Assembly: GCF_016862955.1 (NCBI RefSeq)
Contig: NZ_BONY01000015.1
Coordinates: 102,561-166,560, forward strand
DNA length: 64,000 nucleotides
Direction: 5' to 3'
Origin: Rhizocola hellebori
Lineage (GTDB): Bacteria > Actinomycetota > Actinomycetes > Mycobacteriales > Micromonosporaceae
The notes below the pieces were generated by a model, which was not told the origin of the DNA, ran no database searches, and was given only the letters and a program-made list of their open reading frames with translations. The position numbers and the translations under genes are program-made. Each line of letters begins with the position of its first letter. Within the stretch, counting starts at the first letter, position 1. Below are positions 49,627-57,787 of this stretch, piece after piece.

Positions 49627-50514
49627 CTAAGTCGTCGAAGGACTGGTCAGGGAGTGGAAGTGCCGGTGCATGCGCTCGGCGTCGGGCGCGAGTCCGGTGA
49701 TCAGACGGAACGCTTCAGCCGCTTGGGCTACCACCATCCCGCCCCCGTCGAGGGTGCGGCAGCCGATCTCGCGCGCCTGCCGAAGCAACTGCGTCTCAAG
49801 CGGGCGGTAGACGATGTCGGCCACCCACATCCGCGGATGCAGCAAGGCGGCGGGCAAGGGCGTTACACGTTCCCCGCTCATTCCGACCGGCGTGGCATTG
49901 ACCAGACCGTCGGCCCCCGCCAATCGATCGAGCACGTCCTGGACCGTGTGCGCCACCTCGATCGTGACGCGGGCCGAGTCGTCGGCGATCGAATTCTGCA
50001 CCACGGCAGCGAGCCGTTCGGCTCGTTCCCTCATCACGTCCACCACCGTGAGGTGGCGCGCGCCCAGTCGTACCAACGCGAAAGCCACCGCGGTCCCGGC
50101 TCCGCCGGCGCCCAGCAGCACCACATCACGGACGGCGACATCGGGCAGGCCACGCTGAAACCCGGTGAGGAAGCCGGACCAATCGGTGTTGTGCCCGATG
50201 GCCCGCTCGCCGTCGAACACCACGGTGTTCACCGCGCCCAGCTCTGCGGCTTCTGGGGACAGCTCGTCGAGGTACTTCACGACGGTCTGCTTGCAGGGGT
50301 GGGTGATGTTCAGGCCGGCGAAGCCGAAGCGCCGCGCCTGGGACACCAGATCGCCGACATCCTCGGCGCCGAGGCCGAGCACGTCGAGGTCGATCAGCTG
50401 GTACAGGTAGCGCACTCCCAGCTCGTCGGCTTCCTGCTCGTGCAGCGGCGGGCTCAGCGAAGGCCCCAGGTCGGAACCGATGAGCCCCACCACGAAACGC
50501 CGTCGGTGCGCCAC
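49627..50514 (-). CDS. Shikimate/quinate dehydrogenase family protein (AroE-like)
   Basis: A 295-residue NAD(P)-dependent dehydrogenase. It has the substrate motif GPSLSPPLHEQEADELG near the N-terminus (S-x-S-P pattern), NITHPCKQ with the catalytic Lys, GAVNTVVF, GHNTDWSGF with the catalytic Asp, and the Rossmann motif GAGGAGTAVA. The VDVMRERAERL after beta-2 favours NAD over NADP. GGGAGG precedes GTG 50514; the longer frame lacks support. Its position next to an importer and a TetR regulator suggests a catabolic quinate/shikimate dehydrogenase rather than the biosynthetic AroE. Confidence 0.88.
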   Translation of the reverse strand: MAHRRRFVVGLIGSDLGPSLSPPLHEQEADELGVRYLYQLIDLDVLGLGAEDVGDLVSQARRFGFAGLNITHPCKQTVVKYLDELSPEAAELGAVNTVVFDGERAIGHNTDWSGFLTGFQRGLPDVAVRDVVLLGAGGAGTAVAFALVRLGARHLTVVDVMRERAERLAAVVQNSIADDSARVTIEVAHTVQDVLDRLAGADGLVNATPVGMSGERVTPLPAALLHPRMWVADIVYRPLETQLLRQAREIGCRTLDGGGMVVAQAAEAFRLITGLAPDAERMHRHFHSLTSPSTT

Positions 50515-50538
50515 CAGACCTCCCGAATTTGTTATACG

Positions 50539-50595
50539 AACTGGTACGTTAGTTAGCCACTTGGCGGCGTCAGAAGTCAAGGGTCGTGAGACCCT
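50539..50595. promoter_or_regulatory. Candidate TetR operator and an AGGGTC-N4-GACCCT dyad
   Basis: AACTGGTACGTT (50539-50550) is a weak dyad containing the 8-mer shared with the Liv promoter region. AGGGTCGTGAGACCCT (50580-50595) has perfect 6-base arms with the same outer sequence as the DevR-like dyad at 43678-43693. Both lie between the divergent AroE-like and TetR genes. Confidence 0.35.
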
Positions 50596-50633
50596 CTTGA
50601 GATGCCCGCACCATCTGGAGTCCGGAGGATTTG

Positions 50634-51296
50634 ATGACTGCGATCGGTGTCGAGCCGACGGCTGAACGAGTTAGGGATGCAGGCCGCACCCGCACCGAGA
50701 TTCTCGATGTGGCCACCGCGGAATTCGCCGCGCACGGCTACCACGGCGCGAAGGTCGACGAGATAGCAGCCTTGACCCGGACCACCAAACGAATGATCTA
50801 TTACTACTTCGGTGGCAAGAAACAGCTCTACATCGCGGTGCTGGAACGCGCGTATGCGCGCATCCGCACGGCCGAACAGCAGGTCAACGTCGACCACATG
50901 GACCCGATGACGGCTGTGCGCCGCATCGCCGAGGTGACCTTCGACCACCACGAGGCGCATCCGGAATTCATCCGCCTGGTCAGCATCGAGAACGTGCACA
51001 ACGCCGAACACGTCAAGGAGCTGACGACCGTCGTCGATCTCGGTACCCCGGTCATCAGGCTCCTCGAGGAACTACTCGACCGAGGCCGCAGCACCGGGCT
51101 GTTCCGCTCCGGCATCGACGCCATCGACGTGCACATGATGATCAGCGCCTTCTGCTGTTTCCGTGTCTCCAACCGGCACACCTTCGGCGCGATCTTCGGC
51201 CGCGATCTGGTCGACCCCGAACGGCACCACTACTACCGAACGATGTGCGGCGACATGATTGCGCGCTACCTCGCCGGCGACGCCGCGCTCGGCTGA
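50634..51296 (+). CDS. TetR family transcriptional regulator
   Basis: A 220-residue regulator. The helix-turn-helix domain is EILDVATAEFAAHGYHGAKVDEIAALTRTTKRMIYYYFGGKKQLYIAVLE (about 20-70), with the C-terminal TetR_C-type ligand domain. CCGGAGG lies just before the ATG; TTG 50631 is in frame too. It is divergent from the AroE-like gene and probably controls it, perhaps with the Liv-type importer. The 3' end overlaps the convergent VOC gene by 31 bases. Confidence 0.92.
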   Translation: MTAIGVEPTAERVRDAGRTRTEILDVATAEFAAHGYHGAKVDEIAALTRTTKRMIYYYFGGKKQLYIAVLERAYARIRTAEQQVNVDHMDPMTAVRRIAEVTFDHHEAHPEFIRLVSIENVHNAEHVKELTTVVDLGTPVIRLLEELLDRGRSTGLFRSGIDAIDVHMMISAFCCFRVSNRHTFGAIFGRDLVDPERHHYYRTMCGDMIARYLAGDAALG

Positions 51297-51664
51297 TGGC
51301 AGACCGCCTCAATATTGTTGCCGTCGGGGTCGTAAACGAACGCACCGTAATAGTTCGGGTGATACATGGGCCGCGGCCCGGGCGCGCCGTTGTCCTTCCC
51401 GCCCGCCGCCACCGCCGCCGCGTGGAACGCGTCCACCAAAGCGCGGCTCTGAGCCGAAAACGCCACGTGGACCCGCTGGGACGGCTCACGCGTCGCCACA
51501 AAGAACCACGGCTTGTCACCGTCGCCAAATCCGAGGTAGCCCGGCAGGTCAAGCATGACCCTTACCCCCAGCGGCGCCAGCGCCTGCTCATAGAACGCGC
51601 GACTTGCGGCAATGTCCTCAACACCAAGCACCACGTGATCGATCACGAGACAAGGATGCAGCAT
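51266..51664 (-). CDS. VOC family (glyoxalase-like) protein
   Basis: A 132-residue VOC protein: LVIDHVVLGVEDIAASRAFYEQALAPLG, the central VHVAFSAQSRALVDAFHAAAVAAGG and YGAFVYDPDGNNIEAVCH, with His and Glu metal ligands at each end. It belongs to the actinobacterial glyoxalase/bleomycin-resistance-like group. It is 2 bases from the stop of the HEAT-repeat gene upstream on the same strand, so the two are one transcription unit. The last 31 bases overlap the convergent TetR gene. Confidence 0.88.
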   Translation of the reverse strand: MLHPCLVIDHVVLGVEDIAASRAFYEQALAPLGVRVMLDLPGYLGFGDGDKPWFFVATREPSQRVHVAFSAQSRALVDAFHAAAVAAGGKDNGAPGPRPMYHPNYYGAFVYDPDGNNIEAVCHQPSAASPAR

Positions 51665-51666
51665 CG

Positions 51667-53187
51667 TCAGCCGATGTGGAACCTCAGCAGACGTGTCGTG
51701 TCTCTGCCGAGCACAGGAAGGGCTTGGTCGATGAGCTTCGCCAGCTCTCCGAATTGATGGGGTGCCGGACCGCGGTAGGCGGTCGCAGCATCGCTGTCCA
51801 GCCAGAAGCCGATATCTGAACGCGCGGCGTTGCGCAGGCGATCGTCTTCATCCTGGATCAGGCGCAGGTTGGTGATGAGCCGCTGCCATACGTCGCCGGC
51901 GACCAACAGCCGATACCCGGCAAACCTTATGTGCCAAGGGTTATCGGGGTCGAGCATAGTGTTCAGCAGGGCCGGGTCAAGAGTTGCCGCATGCTGGCGT
52001 AGCGCAAAAACGGCCTGCCGGGTCACTCCTCCAAATTCATCATTCAGCAGTGGTACCAATGCTTGCACCCGAATGACACCAAGGCGGCGCATGGCGCGGA
52101 TGGCCTCCACCCGTGCGGCCGGGCGAGGGTCGGCCAGGCTTGGCGTCAGCAGGTCGGCGTCCTCGGCGGCGCCGGTCTCGCCGAGCCCCGCGAGCGCCCC
52201 CGGTCGCGGCGGTGACATGGCCACGAGCTGCCGGTAGGCGGCGGCCAGGTCGACGCCGGCGCGCCGCAGCGCCCCTTGGGCTGTCTCGCGAACCAGGGGA
52301 TGCCGGTCAGCCAACGCCGCCTCGGTCTCGGCCAGGTGACCGCGGGCCGCCAGCGCGGTGAGCGCCTCGGCTCTTACCACGGCGCTGTGGCTGGAAAATA
52401 AAGCGCGCAGAACCGGCAGGTCTGGGGTAGCCAGCATCGCCGCCCGCGCGCACATGATGCGAATTGGAAGGTCCGCATCGTTGACCGCCGCGCGCATCAG
52501 GCGATCGGGGCTCAACCGGCCGGCTGCTGTCGCGGCGCGATAAGCGGCTCGCCTGGTCCGGCGGTCGGCCGCCGTCAACAGCGGCTCCAGGTGCTGGGCT
52601 GGCACATCTTGCAGCAATAGTTCGACCCTGGCGACCAGCCAGCCGCCCGCACGCCGTGCCTGCAGGGCGAAGGCCATCGCGGTCAAGCTGGTCAAGGCTG
52701 GGCCGCTCGGAGGTGACGGCCAGCCCTCGATCACGCCACGCGCCGCCGTTCTCACCTCGGACACCCAGTCGCAGGCGCGAATCGCCAGCACGGCCGCTGT
52801 CGCCGGATGTATCGGACCTGCCATCCGGATGACCGCGGCCTCGCGCAGCCGCCCGTCGGGGTGACAAGCGGCGACGAGTAACCGCAACACCTCCGGCTCG
52901 CCGTGGGCCAGATCGGGCACCGCCCACAGCTGATTTCGCAAGGCCTCGTCGATAGCGAGCCACCGGCTCGCCGCCAGCTCGGCGAGGGCCTCGGCGACCT
53001 CGGCCCGCAGGCTGATGTCGCCGTCGCGAGAAACCGACAGCAGTGCGGCGGCGATCTCGGCGGCGGCTCTGGTGGGGCGGGCCGCGCTGAGCGCACCCAG
53101 CAGCGCCTCGGGACTCATCGGATCCCGAACCGAGACGGAGGTGGCACCGCGTAGCCACCGCCGTAGCCGCTTGCCCAGCGAGACCAT
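51667..53187 (-). CDS. HEAT-repeat protein
   Basis: A roughly 506-residue all-helical protein built of HEAT/PBS-lyase-like repeats, for example LRAEVAEALAELAAS, LREAAVIRMAG, VVRAEALTALAARGHLAETEAAL, LVRETAQGALRRAG and ARVEAIRAMRRLGV. No catalytic or membrane domain is visible, so it is probably a scaffold. The frame opens at GTG 53247, but a strong plus-strand promoter covers that region; I prefer ATG 53187, though neither has a good ribosome site. Cotranscribed with the VOC gene. Confidence 0.8.
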   Translation of the reverse strand: MVSLGKRLRRWLRGATSVSVRDPMSPEALLGALSAARPTRAAAEIAAALLSVSRDGDISLRAEVAEALAELAASRWLAIDEALRNQLWAVPDLAHGEPEVLRLLVAACHPDGRLREAAVIRMAGPIHPATAAVLAIRACDWVSEVRTAARGVIEGWPSPPSGPALTSLTAMAFALQARRAGGWLVARVELLLQDVPAQHLEPLLTAADRRTRRAAYRAATAAGRLSPDRLMRAAVNDADLPIRIMCARAAMLATPDLPVLRALFSSHSAVVRAEALTALAARGHLAETEAALADRHPLVRETAQGALRRAGVDLAAAYRQLVAMSPPRPGALAGLGETGAAEDADLLTPSLADPRPAARVEAIRAMRRLGVIRVQALVPLLNDEFGGVTRQAVFALRQHAATLDPALLNTMLDPDNPWHIRFAGYRLLVAGDVWQRLITNLRLIQDEDDRLRNAARSDIGFWLDSDAATAYRGPAPHQFGELAKLIDQALPVLGRDTTRLLRFHIG

Positions 53188-53229
53188 CAGCTGAGGATGC
53201 CGCACAAATAGGGGCAGGCCAAACGGTTT

Positions 53230-53258
53230 TTGACGAAATAGATGCACATCACTATAAT
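53230..53258 (+). promoter_or_regulatory. Consensus housekeeping-sigma promoter
   Basis: TTGACG (53230-53235), a 17-base spacer and TATAAT (53253-53258) form a near-perfect sigma-70-type promoter reading into the secreted-protein gene. Transcription would start near 53265. Such a strong promoter is rare in this window. Confidence 0.75.
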
Positions 53259-53315
53259 CTGATACTGAACATCATGGATATGCATTCGGGGGGACCAGAC
53301 TCGAAAGGATCAGCC

Positions 53316-54023
53316 ATGCAAGCGAATCCAGCCCTGTGGTCGCGCGCAATGGTCGCGCTCGGAGCCGCAGCGCTCGTCACCATGCTTGCCGTCGACGTGC
53401 CAGCCGTCGCCAACCAGGACGACGAGAAGCAGCACAGCGCTCACGACCAGGGCAAGCACCAGGATACGTTCGTGCCGCGGACCAGGCAGCAGGTGGCCTT
53501 CCACGATGACATGCGCAAGCTCTGGGAGGACCACGTCACCTGGACCCGCTTGGCGATTGTGACTTTCGCGGACGGCGCGGCCGGATTCGACGCGACCGCC
53601 GCTCGGCTGCTGGCCAACCAGGCCGACATCGGCAACGCCATCAAGCGATTCTACGGTGGCGCCGCGGGCCAGCAGCTTACCGCGTTGCTGCGCGAACACA
53701 TCCTCACCGCGGTCGAGTTGCTCCAGGCGGCCAAGGCCGGGGACACCCCGGCGTTTGAGGCGGCTCGGATTCGCTGGTATGCCAACGCAAACGAGATCTC
53801 CGACTTCCTCTCCGCGGCCAATCCCCGGTGGTGGCCGCGGGACACCATGCGAGCGGCCATGCGGGCGCACCTCGATCAGACTCTGGCCGAAGCGGCGCAT
53901 GAAATCGGCGGGGACCACGCTGCCAGCGTCGCCGACTACGAGCCCATCCACGCGCATATTCTGATGATGGCCGATCTGCTCAGCTCCGGGATTATGCGCC
54001 AATTCCCGCACCTGTTCCACTAA
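53316..54023 (+). CDS. Secreted helical protein of unknown function
   Basis: A 235-residue protein with a Sec signal (ALWSRAMVALGAAALVTMLAVDV, cleavage near VANQ). The mature part is predominantly helical: TRQQVAFHDDMRKLWEDHVTWTRLAIVTFADG, LREHILTAVELLQAAKAG and RAAMRAHLDQTLAEAAHEIGG, rich in His, Asp and Glu, suggestive of a metal-binding four-helix bundle (inference). ATG 53316 follows AAAGGAT; ATG 53274 is also in frame. A consensus promoter lies upstream and an 11-bp-stem hairpin downstream. The family is not one I can name. Confidence 0.75.
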   Translation: MQANPALWSRAMVALGAAALVTMLAVDVPAVANQDDEKQHSAHDQGKHQDTFVPRTRQQVAFHDDMRKLWEDHVTWTRLAIVTFADGAAGFDATAARLLANQADIGNAIKRFYGGAAGQQLTALLREHILTAVELLQAAKAGDTPAFEAARIRWYANANEISDFLSAANPRWWPRDTMRAAMRAHLDQTLAEAAHEIGGDHAASVADYEPIHAHILMMADLLSSGIMRQFPHLFH

Positions 54024-54042
54024 CCTCGGGCAGACAAGCCTT

Positions 54043-54076
54043 GTAGCGCAGGCTCAGTGGATGCCGCCTGCGCTAC
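54043..54076. terminator. Hairpin between convergent genes
   Basis: GTAGCGCAGGC (54043-54053) pairs with GCCTGCGCTAC (54066-54076) over a 12-base loop, between the secreted helical protein and the convergent His-rich protein gene. Confidence 0.7.
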
Positions 54077-54102
54077 GCTGCTTGGGCGTGAGGCCCTATG
54101 AC

Positions 54103-54459
54103 TCAACCGTGGTGATGGCCGCCTTCGTGGTGGCTGTGTGAGTGCGCTCGAATCCCTTTGATTTCAGACATTGTCAGCTCGGTAACCTGTCCACCGTGGA
54201 CGGTGATCACCGTGTAGGGTGACCCGTCATGGTTCCACACGGTGTATTCGCCGGCCGGTACGGTCGGAAACACCGCCGCGTAGGCCATCACCACCTCTCG
54301 GTTGCGCCGCGGATGCACCACGTTGTGCGAGCGATGCGCGGTCGGGTCAACGCCGGGGCTGATCTCGATTTCTTCCTCGGCGAATTCGGGGCCGGTGGTG
54401 ATGACCAGGGCTCCGACGGTGCCGCCGATGTCCAGGAGCAAACTGTCCATGGCGGTCAC
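54103..54459 (-). CDS. Small protein with a His-rich C-terminus, linked to DUF4331
   Basis: A 118-residue protein without a clear signal peptide. The N-terminal half reads MDSLLLDIGGTVGALVITTGPEFAEEEIEI, the middle has beta-strand character (YAAVFPTVPAGEYTVWNHDG), and the end is HSHSHHEGGHHHG, a likely metal-binding tail. GTG 54459 overlaps the DUF4331 stop (GTGA), and ATG 54450 is the alternative start. It is co-translated with DUF4331 and may supply or handle a metal for it (inference). Confidence 0.75.
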   Translation of the reverse strand: MTAMDSLLLDIGGTVGALVITTGPEFAEEEIEISPGVDPTAHRSHNVVHPRRNREVVMAYAAVFPTVPAGEYTVWNHDGSPYTVITVHGGQVTELTMSEIKGIRAHSHSHHEGGHHHG

Positions 54460-55853
54460 TTCGATGGCGTGCTGAAGCCGTCGCTCGGCGTGCCGAGGTA
54501 CGGGAACCGGTTGAGGTAGGGCACATCCAGGTCGTCGGGGGTGACCCCGTCATCGACCTGTGCGGCCGCGCCGTCCGGGGTGAACGTCTTGTCCACCAGG
54601 GCGTAGGTCGCCCCGGCGATCGCCCGCAGCTCGATGGCGACCACGTCGTCGAAAACCCTGCGGCCGTTCGGGAAACCGGCGAGGTCGCCGCCGAGCAGGC
54701 CGTAGATGCTGGGCTTGGCCGACGGCTTGATGGCGGTGTTGAGCCGCATCAGGTCGGCCTGCACCTTGCCGGTGAAGTTCTGGAAACCGGGGATGAGACC
54801 CGAAGGAATTCCGGTGAGCAGAATGGCGAGCAGGTCAGCCCGATCCTTGCCGGACTTGTTCAGCGCGTCCAGATTGGGGAAGACACCGGGGAACAGAACT
54901 GGCAACAACTGGGCGACCTCGGGCTTGGCAACGTACTTCGCGAAACGCGAGTCGCCTTCCGGGGACTGGGTGTTCCAGAAGTCCTTCTGCCCCATGGGAA
55001 CGACCACCTCGTTGAACAGTGGGTTCGCCAGCCTCGACACCTGCCGGAACGGCCCGGTGCTCCAGGTGTTGTGGAGCTGGCTGTCGAGCATGCGCACGCG
55101 CTGACGGCTCGCACTGGTCCACACGCCGATGGTGGCGCGCGGGTCGTTGACGTTGCTGCCGGTCCAGCCGTCGCGGGTCAGGTCGCCGATCGGCACCTGC
55201 AGCGCGATGGTGTGCACGTTGAGATCCTTGGTCGCGTTGACCCCCGGACCCGACTTGGGCGCACTGGGCAGGCCGAATTTGATGTGCAGGTCGGCGAAGG
55301 GGCGCGGGTTCAGCAGGTCGAAGACCGCACCGAGATCGACGTAGAAGCCCTCGGCCCGCTGGCCGCAGAACACCCGCCGGTTACCGCCCAGGTCCCTGAT
55401 GGCCGCCGTGGCAAGTGACGCGTAGTTGGGGGTGGACAGGGGGCCGATGTTGCAAGGCGGGCAGGGCAGGCGCTTGCCAAGCGTGTCCGGGCGTTTGCCT
55501 TTGACATCGCGGGTCACCGTGTAGAACTGCCGGCGGTTCCAATTCGCCGAGTCGAGCGACTGGATCGGGCCGGTGTTGTAGAGGAAGGTGTTGGGGTTGC
55601 GCACGTCGGTGGTGAACCGGAAGTCGTAGCGGACGTCCTCCTTGCCATCGCCGTCGTTGTCGATGTGGATCGAGTAGAGCACGTCGTCACCGAACTCGTA
55701 GAAGTTCGGGCCGCCAGCCGGAGACTGCAGCGGAACATAGTTCGCGATGAGCGTGACAGTGTCCGGCTTGTCGGGGCTCACGAAGGCGTAGACGTCGGTG
55801 GAGTCGGCAACCGGATCCTTCGAGATTTCCGGCGCTTCACGATGCGAAGACAT
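54456..55853 (-). CDS. DUF4331 family protein
   Basis: A 465-residue protein. The N-terminus MSSHREAPEISKDPVADSTDVYAFVSPD is the DUF4331 signature, followed by HIDNDGDGKEDVRYDF (acidic DxDGDG loop, possible calcium site) and GFYVDLGAVFDLLN. Cys pairs occur in PCPPCNIG and VFCGQR. There is no signal peptide on the protein itself. Members are widespread in bacteria, often beside secreted or Tat-exported partners, but no activity is established to my knowledge. It is flanked by the His-rich protein downstream and a Tat-exported small protein upstream. Confidence 0.9.
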   Translation of the reverse strand: MSSHREAPEISKDPVADSTDVYAFVSPDKPDTVTLIANYVPLQSPAGGPNFYEFGDDVLYSIHIDNDGDGKEDVRYDFRFTTDVRNPNTFLYNTGPIQSLDSANWNRRQFYTVTRDVKGKRPDTLGKRLPCPPCNIGPLSTPNYASLATAAIRDLGGNRRVFCGQRAEGFYVDLGAVFDLLNPRPFADLHIKFGLPSAPKSGPGVNATKDLNVHTIALQVPIGDLTRDGWTGSNVNDPRATIGVWTSASRQRVRMLDSQLHNTWSTGPFRQVSRLANPLFNEVVVPMGQKDFWNTQSPEGDSRFAKYVAKPEVAQLLPVLFPGVFPNLDALNKSGKDRADLLAILLTGIPSGLIPGFQNFTGKVQADLMRLNTAIKPSAKPSIYGLLGGDLAGFPNGRRVFDDVVAIELRAIAGATYALVDKTFTPDGAAAQVDDGVTPDDLDVPYLNRFPYLGTPSDGFSTPSK

Positions 55854-55886
55854 TAGCTATCTACCTCACTGGGAATGGGTTGGGAG

Positions 55887-56168
55887 TCACGCCGCGACAG
55901 CGGCGGCAGTGGCGAGCTTCGCCGCGAAATTGGTGTCGACGATCTCGACCTTGACGTCGCCGAAGAAGACGTCGAAGTGACCGGCACGCGCGTCCCGCAG
56001 ATGCACCATCACCGGCACCTTCGGGTTGTCTTCGGGCGCGCTCAGCAGGCCGCCTTCGGTGAGTTGCGTGGTGACCAGTGCGCCCGCTGCGCCGGCCGCG
56101 ACAAGTCCGGCCCCGGTCAGGAGGGCCCGCCGGCGGGAGAAGCCGCGCGGGTGTTGAGCATCAGTCAT
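55887..56168 (-). CDS. Small Tat-exported protein
   Basis: A 93-residue protein whose N-terminus contains the twin-arginine motif SRRRALLTGAGLVAAGAAGALV. The short mature part (VPVMVHLRDARAGHFDVFFGDVKVEIVDTNFAAKL) is a single beta-rich region. ATG 56168 is preceded by AAGGAG; the frame opens 111 bases earlier without support. It is 33 bases upstream of DUF4331 on the same strand. A small beta protein exported folded, possibly with a cofactor, is a reasonable guess. Confidence 0.78.
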   Translation of the reverse strand: MTDAQHPRGFSRRRALLTGAGLVAAGAAGALVTTQLTEGGLLSAPEDNPKVPVMVHLRDARAGHFDVFFGDVKVEIVDTNFAAKLATAAAVAA

Positions 56169-56355
56169 TTCAGACTCCTTCGTCGTGGGTTGCGGCAGGT
56201 ATTCGGCCGCACTTCCCACTCGGATTGCCCGCTCGCGCAAGATTTTCAAGGACCGGCCACCGGGTAACAGTCCGGTCACGATCCGGCTCGCGCTCCCATC
56301 CGAAATCGCCGTGCCCCGAATCTGTCGCGGAACTCAGATCGGAGGGAGTCGATAC

Positions 56356-57066
56356 ATGAGTTATCCCACCCGAAAGTTGCCGCCCGCGCTCGTAGCGCTG
56401 GTGGCGATGGTGGCGGCGATGGCAGGAATCGCCGCTGCATCGGCAACCGCGTGGGGCCGCCCAGGTTTCTCGGCCATGCCGGGATCCGCGTTTCCCGAGC
56501 CACCGGTGACGGCGCCGCCGCCAACACCTGCGGAACCCACGCAGTCACCGGATCCTTCAGAGTCACCGGATCCTTCAGAGTCACCGGATCCATCACAGTC
56601 GCCCGAACCGGACCCGACGGTGTGTCCGGTGGAAAGCGCCAGCGCTTTCCGCGCCATCGCCTATCGCCTGGCCGCGGAAAAGCCTTGTGTGCGGCACTAC
56701 GTTCCGTTCCGCGGATTCAACGCCGCAGTCCAGCCGGAGCCCACGAAGCTGACCGTCTACATCACGGCCAACAATCCAAAATGCACGGTGAAGTCGATCG
56801 GCTGGGTGTTCGACGAGCTCTTCGACGCGCAGCCGCGAGGCAGTCAGCCCACCGACAACGCCGACCCGAACAGAGGAGGGAAAGGCCGCGTCTTCATCTT
56901 CGACCACGCGAACGCCAACCCTAAGACGTTCACGGTCAAGATAACCCTCACGGTGACCTACACCTGCCCCGACGAGAACGGCAAGGACACGGATTATCAG
57001 TTCACCTGGTCGTTCTTCTGGGTGGTCACCGCGAACGGCAACACCTTCCGCCCGACGAGCGACTAG
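56356..57066 (+). CDS. Proline-rich secreted protein with a four-Cys domain (paralogue A)
   Basis: A 236-residue protein: signal/anchor segment ALVALVAMVAAMAGIAAASATA, then a Pro/Ser linker with tandem SPDPSE units encoded by near-identical 18-base repeats (about 56544-56600), then a 140-residue domain with four cysteines (VCPVE, KPCVRH, PKCTVK, YTCPDE) and ending FTWSFFWVVTANGNTF. GGAGGGAG lies before the ATG. The next gene encodes a clear paralogue with the same four-Cys pattern, so both probably share an extracellular disulfide-bonded fold. Function unknown. Confidence 0.78.
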   Translation: MSYPTRKLPPALVALVAMVAAMAGIAAASATAWGRPGFSAMPGSAFPEPPVTAPPPTPAEPTQSPDPSESPDPSESPDPSQSPEPDPTVCPVESASAFRAIAYRLAAEKPCVRHYVPFRGFNAAVQPEPTKLTVYITANNPKCTVKSIGWVFDELFDAQPRGSQPTDNADPNRGGKGRVFIFDHANANPKTFTVKITLTVTYTCPDENGKDTDYQFTWSFFWVVTANGNTFRPTSD

Positions 57067-57086
57067 CAGGAAAGAAAGGCGAGACA

Positions 57087-57743
57087 ATGCTTTTGCGGGT
57101 ACGCAACACACTGATCGCCGTGGTGACGCTGACCGGGTTGACGGCCGGCATCACCGTTGCCGCATCGGCTTTGGCCACCGGCCCCACCGCGGCTCCGGCG
57201 TGGGTGGCCTCGGCAACGCCGTCGGGCGAACCGGAACCCACCCCTTCCAGCGATCCCATCCCTTCGGCCGAGCCGACTCCGACTCCGTCAGCCGAGCCGA
57301 CCGAGCCGGTGCCCACCCCCACCGAGACCTCTTGTCCGGCGCCACCCGACACCGCGATCCGGTTGGTGGGCCTTGCCAAAGCGGCGCCGTGCGCCAGTGA
57401 ATACGACATCAGTGACGGCTTCAAGGCGACGGTCACCCCGGAGGACAAGAAGCTGACCATCCGTATCTTCAGTCGCAACAACACCTGTCAGGTCGACAAG
57501 ATCACGTGGGTGTTTCTCGTGGGCCAGAAGCCCGATGCCGCCACCATCAATGACAACCCCGATCCGGCGCAGGGCAAGGGCCACAGCTGGGTCTTCGATC
57601 ACACCAAGGTGAAAGATGGGGTGGCCGTGAAGATCAGGCTAAGGGTCAGTTACACCTGCAACGGAACCAAGGGCGAATTCACGTGGACCTTCCTGTGGAA
57701 CACCACAGGTGACGTCAACGTGTTCTCCCCGCAAGGCGCATAA
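57087..57743 (+). CDS. Proline-rich secreted protein with a four-Cys domain (paralogue B)
   Basis: A 218-residue paralogue of the preceding protein. Signal segment LIAVVTLTGLTAGITVAASALA, a Pro/Thr/Glu linker (PTPSSDPIPSAEPTPTPSAEPTEPVP) and a domain with cysteines in TSCPAP, APCASE, NTCQVD and YTCNGT at matching positions; the end GEFTWTFLWNTTGDVNVF parallels the partner's FTWSFFWVVTANGNTF. It starts 20 bases after the first gene, behind AGGAAAG, so the pair is one operon. Linkers have diverged more than the domains. Confidence 0.78.
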   Translation: MLLRVRNTLIAVVTLTGLTAGITVAASALATGPTAAPAWVASATPSGEPEPTPSSDPIPSAEPTPTPSAEPTEPVPTPTETSCPAPPDTAIRLVGLAKAAPCASEYDISDGFKATVTPEDKKLTIRIFSRNNTCQVDKITWVFLVGQKPDAATINDNPDPAQGKGHSWVFDHTKVKDGVAVKIRLRVSYTCNGTKGEFTWTFLWNTTGDVNVFSPQGA

Positions 57744-57750
57744 AACGGTT

Positions 57751-57778
57751 GCTGCCCGGGACGATTGTCTCGGGCAGC
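57751..57778. terminator. Hairpin between convergent genes
   Basis: GCTGCCCG (57751-57758) pairs with CGGGCAGC (57771-57778); the loop can extend the stem by further pairs. It separates the paralogue pair from the convergent acyl-CoA dehydrogenase gene. Confidence 0.65.
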
Positions 57779-57787
57779 GCTGTGTCC

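Noticed and set aside
56331..56355. ECF sigma promoter GGAACT...GTCGAT before the proline-rich secreted gene
   Set aside because: Transcription would start at or after the ribosome site GGAGGGAG, so this spacing cannot work for the annotated start.
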